64,000 nucleotides of DNA from Opitutales bacterium (GTDB lineage: Bacteria; Verrucomicrobiota; Verrucomicrobiia; Opitutales; Oceanipulchritudinaceae). Location: contig SLNJ01000009.1 of assembly GCA_007133065.1 (NCBI GenBank), positions 61,528-125,527 of the forward strand, read 5' to 3'. Position numbers and translations under genes: made by a program. Of this stretch, positions 30,587-40,211 are shown piece by piece; position 1 is the first letter of the stretch, and each line of letters begins with the position of its first letter. The notes under the pieces are model-generated. The model had not been told where the DNA came from. It ran no database searches and saw nothing but the letters and a program-made list of their open reading frames with translations.

Positions 30587-33500
30587 TTATTCCCACAACC
30601 CACCGGTGCTCCATGAGCCGGTGCCATCCTCGCCGAAGAGGAAATAATAGGGATAGGTTTCGCTGCCGGTCCAGCCCCATGAGGCATGGGTGTAGGTCCA
30701 GAAATAATAACTGGTTTCCGTCTCGCCGAGGATGTATATCCAATCGCCGAGACCGTAAGAGTAAATCACAGGGAATTCGGCGGCGTAGATGTGACCCAAC
30801 CCCGGATTCCATCTCCAGCCGAACCCAAGGTCGTCGGTGACGAATGGATCCCAGAAAGCTGGGACGTCAAGGCCTTCGAACGTGAGATTGTCGATCCTGT
30901 TGTTCCCGGAGCTTCCTCCGTCGGAGCCCTGCCGAAAGGTGATGCGCACGGCGAAATCGGGGTTTTCCGCGACGCCTTCGATGCCGCTGAAGTTCAGCTC
31001 GACCGCGGAGGGAGCCGCATCGGCGAGGAAGACCTCCCGAAACGGGACAAAGGTTTCTCCATCGAGAGAGTATGCGATCTGCTGAACTCCGGCTCCCTGA
31101 CCTGACCGGCGGGCTTCGTATTTCAATCGAAATCCGGTGTCGTTGCGGTTGGTGGTTGGAAGTCGGAAGGTTATCGAGGAACCGAGTGGATCGTTCACCC
31201 TCAAGTGCGTGCCCGTACCTTCCGAGAGGCGGGCGTTCTCCCCGGAGAAACCCTGCCCGGTGTCGTATGTGAACTCGGTCTTGGTTCCCGGAGTCCATGT
31301 CATCGATGCGTCCCCGACCGAAAATGCCGGCGCCTGCAAAGCCAACGGTTTATTAAAACTCCAGTAGTGGAGTAGAGCGGCTTCACCCTCTTCCTCCTCA
31401 AATCGCGCAGTGAGAACCGGAAAGAACTCAAGCGGAACCGTCACTTTTGCGCTACCCCCTCCCGTAAACTCCGCCCATCCGTCGAAACGGTATCCCGGGT
31501 CCGGAACCGCTTCGACGGTAACCATAAGCCGCTGGAAATAGGTTCCGGTCCATTGGGTTGGTCGTCCATCAACCCCGGGCGTAAGCGCGCCATCAATCGG
31601 GATTCCGTGGATGTGAATCGCTCCGCGTGCGGGTGATTGGTTTCGGATCGTAAACGAGCGGGGGCTACCGGTTGCAAAATGGTTGTTGAGATGGTTCCAT
31701 ACCTGGGGAGGACGGTTCTCGACAAACCCGCGAAGCGCGTCGAGGTTGTCCCGCCATTCCGACAGGTCCGTGTCGCGGCCCCAGCGTTGGAAGTGGGGTT
31801 CGATGATCGACTCGATTGACGCTGCCATTTCATCGAGGAGGGCGACCGAGCGTTCGGGACGAAGCGCTGTGTTAAGGTGGGTCGCGTACCGGTTGCAGAA
31901 CTCGCGGACGAACTCGGAATTCTCCCAGAGCGCGTTGATCAACTCCACCGACCACGGCGGCGGATCCCCTCCCTCCACGGGATTCCGGAGGATATCGAAC
32001 ATGTCGACCCCGATATGGTCTGCATTGCCCGCGAAATCGAGATCGGAGAAAATCCAGCGCCATCGGCCATCATGGCCCGGGCTCTCGCCGGGATGATATT
32101 CGGTTTGGAGACGCCAGAATTCAACGTTGTTCCACGGCCAGTCGGCGTTGGCGAAGAACGTCTGCGCAATGATATAGTCCGCATAGGACACCACATCGAT
32201 ACGCTCGCGCACGTACGCGTAGCGGGAGGCGTCCTCAAGGGAACCCTCCCGGATGTATGAAAGCGTTTCCAGGTAATGATCCGCCGTGCCTTCGCCAGCC
32301 ACGGAGTTGTTGGCGAGAAGATCGACGGAATCGGGATCCACACCGTACCGGTTGGCAAGGAAATGACGGTCGATCCGTTCCCGGAGGTTGTGGATGCCCC
32401 AGAACTCTCCATTGAGAAAGAGCGCCGTCGGGCGATACGCCTGATAGGAGAAGTCCAGGTGGCGAACGAGGCGCTGCATGTAGGCATCCCTTAGCATTGT
32501 CGGGTTCTGGAAATACCAATCCTGCCCGGAATTGCGCAATAACACCCTCCGGTACTCCGTATGGGGCAACTCATCGAAGACGGGAAAACGACGCAGTCCG
32601 GGTCCATTTCCGAGCTTCCGGTCGTAGAGGCGAAGGGATTTCTGAGGCATCACGCGTGACCCGGTCCCGTGAATACGCACCCGTAGATCCCCGAACGTCA
32701 ATCGGTCGCCGGATTCTTCCGCAAAGAGTTCGAAGTGGGCGTCGCGCTCCCAAGCCGGCCCGCGCTGGAAGTAGTTTGCGCCGGGCATTCCCCACCAGTC
32801 CTCTCCGTATCCATATTCGTCGTATAGAGCGCCCGGCACGTAGATTCCCTCGACATGGTCGAAGAAGTCCCTGGGGGCCGCGATGAGCGAGACAACATCA
32901 ACGCTCCGGAATTCATCCGTCTCGGAACCGACAAACCATGTGCCACTGCGCGGTTCAAGGGAGAGATACCCCGGTTTTGTCGCAAGGGCCCGAACCGCAT
33001 GGCCCATTGCAATCGTGGCGGGTGCGTCGCGCCATTCAAACCCGTGTTGCGCGGATTCCGGGGGATTTGTGCGAATCCGAGCGATCGCCGGCGCCTCGCC
33101 CGCCCGGCTTCGCAAGGTGATGGGCCCCGTGTAAACCTCTTCGCTCTCGCCCGGATGCGAACCATCTATAGTAAACCGGATCTCGACGCCATCATCCGGA
33201 TGGGAGAGCGCCAACTCGACCGGCCCATCGTGGAACCCCGGCGCCACGCTGAACTCCGGTGGATGGAGAATCCCGGTGAACGCCTCGGTGTCGTTCGGGC
33301 GCCACGGCGTTGGTTCTCCGAAGTAATACCATTCCCCGTCGTCACCGCGCCCATACGCCACGTCGCGTGGAAGCGCGGGCACCGCCACCTCATCAACCCG
33401 AAAGCCGTCGGGCCGGTTGAGCGAGATATGTTCTCCTCCCGAGCTGATGCTGAAATTCGTGTGAAACGTCCGCTTCACGACCAGGGCACTCACGCTCAAA

Positions 33501-34459
33501 TCGAACAGAAACTCGCCTCCGGATGGGTCATGGCGGTGAATCTGAACGGTTATCACGTTTTCGCCCGCCCTCAGGGCACTGGCGGGAATCTGGAATTCCC
33601 GCCACGTCGATTGTAGTCCAACCTCCTCCGTCGCCGGGGTTTCGTAGGTGATGTCGTCTTCGGGCAGGTTAATGGAAATCCGGCGGACCCCGTTGATATA
33701 AACTACGGCTCCGTCGGCGATTCGCGCACGAACGATCAGTGATGTCGGCGATATCTCCGCACCCCACTCCGACACTTGAAAGCGCTTGCGAAGAAGCGCC
33801 GTGGGATGCTTTGAGTCCGGGTCCCCACCGTAGTCGAGCACGGTTCGCAGGTAAGCGGCCCCGTCGCTGTAGCCAAGTGGAGCCGGCCCCACCCGCCAGT
33901 CCTCGTCATCGAATTCCGGATTGTGCCAGTCGTCGTCAGGAAAGGGGCCCTCGCCATCCAGGTAGCGCCACTGTGATCCTGGCGAAATCAATGGGATCGT
34001 ACGGGTCGCACGCCCGTCGCGGTCCTTCCCGTCGGCCCATACAAGCACCTTGGCGCCCGGTTCAAGATCAACCTCCGGAAATCGCCATCGGAACGGTACG
34101 GCAGAGCGGTCGGAAAGCCCCCATCCCTCAAGGTTCACCGAAGTGTCCCCGTGGTTCACGATCTCGATCCAATCCCCGGCATCTCCCTCTGAATCCCTGA
34201 CGAACGTCCCGCTGTTCGATGCGACGATCTCGTTCAGCATCACGAGCGGTCCGGTGATCGTCGGCTCGTCCTCGGTCGGGGGAGTTGGAGCGGTCCCGGT
34301 CTCGGACGGGGGCGGAGCGCTCGACTCACCCGCGGTCGCCTCCCGCAGTATTGGGTCGGACGCCGGGGGCGGGGAGGTTGACGACTCGGACAGCGCAATC
34401 GGAACGAACGCAACGCAAATGGATAAAATGGAAAACAGGGTGAATCGTGGCGTGGGCAC
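30587..34459 (-). CDS. Large secreted CotH-kinase and lamin-tail-domain protein
   Basis: 1290 residues from a GTG at 34459, chosen because it opens into a signal peptide (PTPRFTLFSILSICVAFVPI); the frame is open to 34588 with no secretory start there. Order: a Pro/Ser/Thr-rich linker, a lamin-tail domain (VMLNEIVASNSGTFVRDSEG), jelly-roll modules, a chitobiase/Fn3-like part (EIRFTIDGSHPGESEEVYTG), the CotH domain (RIHGTGSRVMPQKSLRLYD, LFLNGEFWGIHNLRERIDR, WRWIFSDLDFAG) and a bacterial-repeat/MAM-like tail. The last 85 residues are the aromatic module (GFGWRWNPGLGHIYAAEFPV) shared with two proteases in this window. CotH is an atypical kinase fold; the substrate is unknown. Confidence 0.85.
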   Translation of the reverse strand: MPTPRFTLFSILSICVAFVPIALSESSTSPPPASDPILREATAGESSAPPPSETGTAPTPPTEDEPTITGPLVMLNEIVASNSGTFVRDSEGDAGDWIEIVNHGDTSVNLEGWGLSDRSAVPFRWRFPEVDLEPGAKVLVWADGKDRDGRATRTIPLISPGSQWRYLDGEGPFPDDDWHNPEFDDEDWRVGPAPLGYSDGAAYLRTVLDYGGDPDSKHPTALLRKRFQVSEWGAEISPTSLIVRARIADGAVVYINGVRRISINLPEDDITYETPATEEVGLQSTWREFQIPASALRAGENVITVQIHRHDPSGGEFLFDLSVSALVVKRTFHTNFSISSGGEHISLNRPDGFRVDEVAVPALPRDVAYGRGDDGEWYYFGEPTPWRPNDTEAFTGILHPPEFSVAPGFHDGPVELALSHPDDGVEIRFTIDGSHPGESEEVYTGPITLRSRAGEAPAIARIRTNPPESAQHGFEWRDAPATIAMGHAVRALATKPGYLSLEPRSGTWFVGSETDEFRSVDVVSLIAAPRDFFDHVEGIYVPGALYDEYGYGEDWWGMPGANYFQRGPAWERDAHFELFAEESGDRLTFGDLRVRIHGTGSRVMPQKSLRLYDRKLGNGPGLRRFPVFDELPHTEYRRVLLRNSGQDWYFQNPTMLRDAYMQRLVRHLDFSYQAYRPTALFLNGEFWGIHNLRERIDRHFLANRYGVDPDSVDLLANNSVAGEGTADHYLETLSYIREGSLEDASRYAYVRERIDVVSYADYIIAQTFFANADWPWNNVEFWRLQTEYHPGESPGHDGRWRWIFSDLDFAGNADHIGVDMFDILRNPVEGGDPPPWSVELINALWENSEFVREFCNRYATHLNTALRPERSVALLDEMAASIESIIEPHFQRWGRDTDLSEWRDNLDALRGFVENRPPQVWNHLNNHFATGSPRSFTIRNQSPARGAIHIHGIPIDGALTPGVDGRPTQWTGTYFQRLMVTVEAVPDPGYRFDGWAEFTGGGSAKVTVPLEFFPVLTARFEEEEGEAALLHYWSFNKPLALQAPAFSVGDASMTWTPGTKTEFTYDTGQGFSGENARLSEGTGTHLRVNDPLGSSITFRLPTTNRNDTGFRLKYEARRSGQGAGVQQIAYSLDGETFVPFREVFLADAAPSAVELNFSGIEGVAENPDFAVRITFRQGSDGGSSGNNRIDNLTFEGLDVPAFWDPFVTDDLGFGWRWNPGLGHIYAAEFPVIYSYGLGDWIYILGETETSYYFWTYTHASWGWTGSETYPYYFLFGEDGTGSWSTGGLWE

Positions 34460-34584
34460 CTTTATGGCAATTCGCGTTTCCAAAGAGGATTTTTCAGATG
34501 TAGTCCCAGAGCACGCTGTTGTAATCGAGCGTCGGGTCGAGGGTCTGCCCGACGTAAGCCTCCAGTTGTTGTCGTACCACGGTG

Positions 34585-34815
34585 TCATTCTGGCGCGCTG
34601 GGATGGTCTTGAGGGTCGGGTGCGGCGCGTTGCTCTCGTGAGGGACCCAGGTCGGGTGCTTTGCCTTTGGGTCGGCGTGCCTGGTCGATATCATTGGTGA
34701 GCCCATCGAGCGCGGTTCCGGCACCGATCGCGGGACTCCCGGTCCGCAGGCGGAGATCTCCGTTTTCGAGATCGCGGATTTTGATCATGGGACAGGCTTT
34801 TGTGCCTATATGCAT
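34585..34815 (-). pseudogene. Remnant of a parallel beta-helix protein C-terminus
   Basis: The minus-strand frame reads DLENGDLRLRTGSPAIGAGT then ALDGLTNDIDQARRPKGKAP and DLG, the standard ending of secreted right-handed beta-helix proteins (xLxxGSPAIDAGT...DIxGxxRPxGxxxDIGAxE). It then loses the pattern; a second frame (34494-34724) continues with unrelated sequence. No N-terminal beta-helix precedes it. Probably a decayed gene, bordered by the M55 and CotH genes. Confidence 0.5.
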
Positions 34816-34869
34816 TCCGGTACGATCGCTTATCGCTTGGGGTGTTCGCAGTGCGAAAGCGATGAGGCG

Positions 34870-35706
34870 TCATTTCTCAGGCATGGGAAAATCCGGCTTG
34901 TCGAAGAAGTACGCGTGGAAGGCACTCCAAAAGGTGTCGGCTTCGCAGCGAAGAGTGAAGGCATCGACGCGTTCCGCACAGTTCCGGATCTTCAATGGCC
35001 AGGGATCGGGGTGGTGCACTTCCATGACGACCGGGCCTTCGATCACAAGGGGTGAAATCGCGTCGGCGGAGCGCACCGCATCCTGGATCCGTGAGCGGAT
35101 ACGCTCGCGCGCATCGACCGGTGCAATATGAATCGCCGATCGTTCTCCGATACCTTCCTTGACAGGGACCGTGACGATGCCGTCCACCCATCCTTCGGAT
35201 TCCGTGCATGCGTGTGAATCGCCCGAAGTAAATATCCAGGGTATGCCGAGTGCTCCACAAAGAAAGGCGGCCACTTGCATTTCGCCGACCTCGTCCCCGT
35301 TGACGCGAATCGTGATGTTGCGGCTCATCGAGTGCGCCAGGCAGCCGCCAGGGGTGCCGGTCATCGCATGCATGCCGACTTGTACGAGGGCGTCAAAGCG
35401 CGGCGACAGCCCCGGCAGCCAGCATGGCCGATTGGTTCCCTTGACCAGCCGCACGCCGGGAATCAGCTCTTCCGGCAGGATTGTGCGGCCGGCGCCGTGG
35501 GCGTCATTGATGAGAATCTCCTCCACACCGGCTGCAAAGAGGCCCTCGGCGGCGGCATTTACCTCCCCGGTGAGAAGCCGCTGCATCTCCGAGCGTTCAA
35601 AGACGCCCTTGGCTGTCGTCGCGTAATCGGTGTGGCGCGTATCCCAGTCGTCGACCCCGGCGGCGCCTTCCAGGTCGGTCATCATGTAAACGTGTTTGAT
35701 CGGCAT
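34870..35706 (-). CDS. M55 family D-aminopeptidase-like protein
   Basis: 278 residues, full length for the DppA family. The N-terminal HVYMMTDLEGAAGVDDWDTR holds the metal-binding D-x-E; EILINDAHGAGR and LVQVGMHAMTGTPGGCLAHS carry further metal-ligand His residues, and NGDEVGEMQVAAFLCGALGI and VFTSGD-type FTSGDSHACTE are also conserved. The family cleaves D-Ala-containing peptides as zinc decamers. There is no signal peptide. It faces away from the sialidase-like gene at 35806. Connection to the glycan genes is unclear; peptidoglycan-peptide recycling is possible. Confidence 0.88.
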   Translation of the reverse strand: MPIKHVYMMTDLEGAAGVDDWDTRHTDYATTAKGVFERSEMQRLLTGEVNAAAEGLFAAGVEEILINDAHGAGRTILPEELIPGVRLVKGTNRPCWLPGLSPRFDALVQVGMHAMTGTPGGCLAHSMSRNITIRVNGDEVGEMQVAAFLCGALGIPWIFTSGDSHACTESEGWVDGIVTVPVKEGIGERSAIHIAPVDARERIRSRIQDAVRSADAISPLVIEGPVVMEVHHPDPWPLKIRNCAERVDAFTLRCEADTFWSAFHAYFFDKPDFPMPEK

Positions 35707-35805
35707 GGTGTCCCATTCTCGAAATCGCCATTGAATTAGCCATCAAAAAGTGAACCATCGCGCCCAAGGTTGACAGGTGAAATCCGCACGGTAAAGCATT
35801 GGATC

Positions 35806-36876
35806 ATGCCTGCGACACACCTGCAGACCTTTGTGGTAAGCCGGGACGATTCCATCTACGAAGCCTGGCCCGATGTGGCTCTGAACCGGAAGGGCCGGCT
35901 CGTCTGCGTGTTCGCCGAGTGCACGCATCACGCCGACCGAGGCTACACGCGGATGGTGTATACGGTCTCCGACGATCGCGGGCGGACTTGGACTCCGAAG
36001 CAGCCGCTGACGGAGGTCTTGCGGGGCGAGCACCACAAAACGCCATTCTGGGACAATCCGCGGATCGTCTGCCTGCGGGACGACCGGCTGTGCGCGCTTG
36101 TGGACAAACACCATCCGCCGCAGTCGTACGGGGTCGAGGTCGATGTATTCGTCCTGTTCAGCGAGGACGGCGGGGCGAGTTGGTCGGATCCGCTGGAGAC
36201 ACCGATCCGGGGGGGCGGGCTTGACAGGCTGATCGAGCTGAAGGCCGGCCCGCATGCGGGCCGGTGGGTTGTGGCCTGTCATCAGGAGCGCGAGGAGGCT
36301 TGGAATGTCGACGTATTTCTGTCCGATGATCATGGGAGGGATTGGGAGGGCCCGTTCCAGGTCGCGTGCGATCGACAGTTACGATTTTGCGAGCCGAGTG
36401 TGGTCGAACTGCCCGGCGGGGAACTGGTTTGTTTCCTGCGCGAGAACTCGAAGCTCGGCCTCGATGCGTTCAAATCCATCAGTCGCGACGGGGGCAGGAC
36501 CTGGAGCCGATACACGAAGTTTCCAATCCCGGCCTGCCATAGGCCGGTGGCAGGTGCGCTCCGCAGCGGCGCGATCATGATCACGCACCGTTACGCTCAC
36601 CATGGGAAAGGATGGCTGGGCTGGTGGACCCAAAACACGTTTGCCGCTTTCACCGACGCGGAATCCTGCCTTGCAGAGGAGCGCAACGGGGCGCACGTGC
36701 GGATCATGCCGCTCGACTATGACCGGAGTCCGGTGGCCGATTGCGGTTACACCGGCTGGGTGCAGTTCGAGGACGGTGAGATCTATGTTGTCAACTACAT
36801 CGTCGACGACGCGCCCAAGGCGCAGATCCGCGGCTACAGCTTCCGCGAGGAGGACGTTGTGTTGCCGGTTGGATAG
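35806..36876 (+). CDS. Sialidase-like BNR propeller protein
   Basis: 356 residues from the ATG at 35806 (a TTG at 35770 is an alternative). Asp-box (S-x-D-x-G-x-T-W) repeats: VSDDRGRTWTPK, FSEDGGASWSDP, LSDDHGRDWEGP, ISRDGGRTWSRY. This is a six-bladed propeller, as in sialidases and related exo-glycosidases (GH33 and neighbours). The RIP motif and Arg triad of true sialidases are not obvious, so the substrate is unknown. No signal peptide. It lies 100 bases before the first sulfatase on the same strand, so may be co-expressed. Confidence 0.78.
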   Translation: MPATHLQTFVVSRDDSIYEAWPDVALNRKGRLVCVFAECTHHADRGYTRMVYTVSDDRGRTWTPKQPLTEVLRGEHHKTPFWDNPRIVCLRDDRLCALVDKHHPPQSYGVEVDVFVLFSEDGGASWSDPLETPIRGGGLDRLIELKAGPHAGRWVVACHQEREEAWNVDVFLSDDHGRDWEGPFQVACDRQLRFCEPSVVELPGGELVCFLRENSKLGLDAFKSISRDGGRTWSRYTKFPIPACHRPVAGALRSGAIMITHRYAHHGKGWLGWWTQNTFAAFTDAESCLAEERNGAHVRIMPLDYDRSPVADCGYTGWVQFEDGEIYVVNYIVDDAPKAQIRGYSFREEDVVLPVG

Positions 36877-36976
36877 GGCGGCGGCGAAAGCGGTCTTCGG
36901 CCGCTCAGAGGGGTAGGGCAAGGCGGAATTGACAACGCGTATAACGATTGAAGATGCTGCGGGCTGGAGGAAGGCT

Positions 36977-38491
36977 ATGCGAATACTGTACATCGACATC
37001 GACAGCCTGCGGCCGGATCATCTTGGCTGCTACGGGTATCACCGGAACACCAGTCCGACAATCGACGCAATCGCGGAGGAAGGACTTGTCTGCGAGCGCT
37101 GTTACGCTCCCGATGCGCCGTGCCTGCCCTCTCGGACGGCATTTTATTCCGGGCGCTTCGGGATCCAGACCGGCGTGGTGGGGCACGGCGGTATCGCGGC
37201 GCAGCCGAAGCCGCAGACCATGCCGTTACGCGGGTTCAAGGACGTCTTCAGTCAGGACGGACTCGCCGCCCGATTGAAGGGTCTCGGTTGCCACACGGCG
37301 ATGATCAGTCCATTCGGGAATCGCCACTCGGCCCACTGGTTCTACGCGGGGTTCAACGAGATTCACGATACCGGCGGCGGCGGGAGCGAATCCGCTGAGG
37401 AGGTGCAACCGGTAGTCGACAAATGGCTGCAAGACAATCTCGGGCGGGACGACTGGTATCTGCACGTCAACTACTGGGATCCGCACACGCCGTTGCGCGT
37501 GCCGGAGGAATATGGCAATCCATTCGCGGATGAGCCGCTTCCGGCGTGGCTCGACGACGAGGAGTTGATCCGTCGGCACAACCGGATTACCGGACCCCAC
37601 ACGTCGATGGAGATCGGGATGTACCACGATGCCGAGAACCCGCGCTACCCCCGACAGCCGGGCAAAGTGACGGATCTGGTTTCGATGCGTCACATGGTCG
37701 ACGGGTACGACACGGCGATCCGGTACGTCGACGATCACATTGCCCGGATCGTTGAGACTCTGAAGCGTGCCGGCGTGTATGATGAGACGATGATTGTGAT
37801 TTCGGCGGACCACGGTGAGAATCTCGGCGAATTGGGGATCTACCAGGAGCATGGCACCGCCGATGAGATCACCTGCCGCATCCCGATGATCATCAAGTGT
37901 CCCGGAGGCGCGCAGGGCGCCCGGGATCGGGAGTTTCACTACAACCTCGATCTCGCTCCGACACTCATGAACCTGTATGGCGGCGAATGTCCCGGGATTT
38001 GGGATGGGCTCTCGTTCGCCGACACGATCCGCAGCGGCTCCGGCGCCGGCCGCGAGGACGTGGTGATCAGCCAGTGCTGCCACGTCTGCCAGCGGTCGGT
38101 CCGGTGGAGCAACTGGTTGTACTTGCGGACGTACCACGACGGATTCCGGCTCTTTCCGCAGGAGATGCTCTTTGACCTGGATGCCGATCCCCACGAGGAG
38201 CGGGACATCGCCTCCGATCGTCCCGATCTCTGCAGCGAGGGTGCGTGGCGCCTGGCGCGTTGGCACGATGCGCAGATGCAGAAAATGGTGCACTACGCCG
38301 GCGACTCGGTCGATCCTCTTTGGACGGTGATCCGTGAGGGCGGGCCGTTTCACGCCAACTTGCATCCCAAGGGCGGAGTCCCGAGGTTTCTGGGGTATCT
38401 CAAGCGCCTCGAAGAGACCGGGCGCAAGGAGGGCGCGGCGGCGCTTCGCAGGAAATTCGCTTTGTTTCTTCCCGAGGCCGAACGGAGGTAG
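36977..38491 (+). CDS. S1-type sulfatase (Cys-type)
   Basis: 504 residues from the ATG at 36977 (MRILYIDIDSLRPDHLGCYG); a start at 36929 is possible. Metal-binding Asp7 and Asp9 lie in IDIDS. The formylglycine motif is C49-L-P-S-R53 in DAPCLPSRTAFYSG, followed by the conserved G-R. HVNYWDPHTPLRVP and VISADHGENLGELGIYQEHG contain the remaining active-site residues. It cleaves a sulfate ester, probably of a sugar. The Cys must be oxidised to formylglycine by a maturase not in this window. No signal peptide, so cytoplasmic. Confidence 0.92.
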   Translation: MRILYIDIDSLRPDHLGCYGYHRNTSPTIDAIAEEGLVCERCYAPDAPCLPSRTAFYSGRFGIQTGVVGHGGIAAQPKPQTMPLRGFKDVFSQDGLAARLKGLGCHTAMISPFGNRHSAHWFYAGFNEIHDTGGGGSESAEEVQPVVDKWLQDNLGRDDWYLHVNYWDPHTPLRVPEEYGNPFADEPLPAWLDDEELIRRHNRITGPHTSMEIGMYHDAENPRYPRQPGKVTDLVSMRHMVDGYDTAIRYVDDHIARIVETLKRAGVYDETMIVISADHGENLGELGIYQEHGTADEITCRIPMIIKCPGGAQGARDREFHYNLDLAPTLMNLYGGECPGIWDGLSFADTIRSGSGAGREDVVISQCCHVCQRSVRWSNWLYLRTYHDGFRLFPQEMLFDLDADPHEERDIASDRPDLCSEGAWRLARWHDAQMQKMVHYAGDSVDPLWTVIREGGPFHANLHPKGGVPRFLGYLKRLEETGRKEGAAALRRKFALFLPEAERR

Positions 38492-38777
38492 CGTCCGGTT
38501 GAGTTCGGATCCTCCAGGAAAACCACATCCGCGAAGGATGAGGCGACAATTGCGAAAACTCGATTCCGGGAAAGTGGACCTGAGCGGATCGTTGGAGTAG
38601 CGAGCAAGAGCAATCACGGGGTATCGCGATCCGGTTCAGCGGCTCGCAGGGAGACCCCGGATTGTGCAACAGTGCGCTGGTCGAGGGTCCGCAATCCCGT
38701 ATGTTCAGCCCACTCCATTGCCCCGGGAATTCGCCGACCATGATGGCGCGTGCAATCTCAGGGTAATCAACAGTCTG

Positions 38778-39974
38778 CTAGTTGAGGGATCGGCGTGCCG
38801 TATCAAACATCACCATGATGTTCTCGGGTGGAACCAGGGCCTGGATATTGTGCACCGGGGCGAAGACATAGCCGCCGCCGGATGCGAGCGCCGAAACGTG
38901 CCGGAGGACCTCGGATTCGACTTCCGCGGGTGTTCCATTGGGCAGCGTTTTCTGGCAGTCCAATGAGCCTCCCCAGAATACCAGCTGCTCTCCAAATTCA
39001 GACTTCAAGCGTTCCGGGTCCATTCCCGTGGCGCTGGTTTGCACGGGATTCAGAATATCGAACCCGGTTTCGATCAGGGAGGGGATGAGGGGGTGGATGG
39101 CGCCGTCCGAATGCAGCATCACCTTCATGTCCGTGTGTTTGTGAATCCAGTCGAGACCGCGCTTATAGAACGGCATGAGCAGTCGACGGTACATGTCGAC
39201 GGAAATAAACGGCGCGTATTGCGTGCCCAAATCGTCATTCACCTGGAGGATCTGAACGCGCCCCTCCACCGCCTCGACAAACCGTTCCAGGTTCTCGATC
39301 CAGGCATCGACAACCTTTTCATAAAGCGCGCACACATAATCGGGCTCCGTCGCAAGGGTGATCATCCAGGTCTCAAAATCACCGGTGCCCAAGCCGTAGA
39401 ATAACTCGTAAGGTGGCCCGAGCGGGGCGACGATCGCATAATCCGTGTTCTGGTAAAGGGCCTCGGACTGGAGGCGATAGTGCCGGATATCCGCATGGCT
39501 GAGACGCGGCGGTTCGAAGGCGTTCGGGTCGACGTGAGCTGCGCCCGGGTACCGCTCGACACGGTCGAAGTAGAATCCGCCACGCGGCATCCGAGCGATG
39601 ACTTCGCCGTCGCGGCGCAGGACAAGATCGCCATTCGGTTCTGCATCGGGGCGAAACCCCCGCGGGACCTCAACCAGCGTTCCATCGAACAGTCGCCATG
39701 GTTTATAGTCGCGGGTATCAATGCCGAATGCTACCGCAGGCCGGTTCAGCCCGACCACATCCGCGCCGAATCTTTCCATGACCGGACGTTCGACCTCGGC
39801 GAGCATCTGGTATAGGTCATAAACCCGCGTCGGCGTGGCGATCCCCAGATGAAGCTTCAGCGCATGATAACTCGACGCCGCAATCCCGGACTGTCGCGTA
39901 CCACCGAGGTCGATCGGCAGACGGTCGGTTTCACGGTGATTGATGGCGTGGATGATGCGTTCGCGGGATGTCAC
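38778..39974 (-). CDS. Uroporphyrinogen decarboxylase (URO-D) family protein
   Basis: 398 residues. It starts MTSRERIIHAINHRETDRLP, with the typical opening of the expanded URO-D/methyltransferase family. VNDDLGTQYAPFISVDMYRR, MVLHSDGAIHPLIPSLIETG-type KVMLHSDGAIHPLIPSLIET and FDILNPVQTSATGMDPERLK are the C-terminal TIM-barrel landmarks; the final FWGGSLDCQKTLP and FAPVHNIQALVPPENIMVMF agree. Members in environmental PVC bacteria are probably corrinoid methyltransferases rather than heme enzymes, since no heme genes are nearby; this is inference. Same strand as the next sulfatase; between them lies a 237-base gap with nothing recognisable. Confidence 0.88.
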   Translation of the reverse strand: MTSRERIIHAINHRETDRLPIDLGGTRQSGIAASSYHALKLHLGIATPTRVYDLYQMLAEVERPVMERFGADVVGLNRPAVAFGIDTRDYKPWRLFDGTLVEVPRGFRPDAEPNGDLVLRRDGEVIARMPRGGFYFDRVERYPGAAHVDPNAFEPPRLSHADIRHYRLQSEALYQNTDYAIVAPLGPPYELFYGLGTGDFETWMITLATEPDYVCALYEKVVDAWIENLERFVEAVEGRVQILQVNDDLGTQYAPFISVDMYRRLLMPFYKRGLDWIHKHTDMKVMLHSDGAIHPLIPSLIETGFDILNPVQTSATGMDPERLKSEFGEQLVFWGGSLDCQKTLPNGTPAEVESEVLRHVSALASGGGYVFAPVHNIQALVPPENIMVMFDTARRSLN

Positions 39975-40211
39975 GGCGTGCGGGATGCGGTTGCCTCACG
40001 GCGGAATGTGCGTATCTGATCTGACTATGATTGTCCAGGCCGTAATGCTCTGGCTGAGACTGCCTGCGCGGGACCAGCAAGCAGTCCTGACCGGCCGGTG
40101 TCTCCGCCTTGCATTGGCTCGGGTATACACGCAGGCTGGAAACGGGTGCCGGGGAAGTGCGTCTGAAGGTCCCCGTCTCCAAGCTGTGTGGAGCGACCTT
40201 TGTAACGCAGA

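Noticed and set aside
37226..38617. 463-codon open frame on the minus strand opposite the first sulfatase
   Set aside because: The plus strand encodes a complete sulfatase with all motifs; the antisense product resembles nothing.
38492..38777. Hidden gene in the gap between the first sulfatase and the URO-D gene
   Set aside because: Open frames on both strands are short and lack any pattern; nothing supports a gene.
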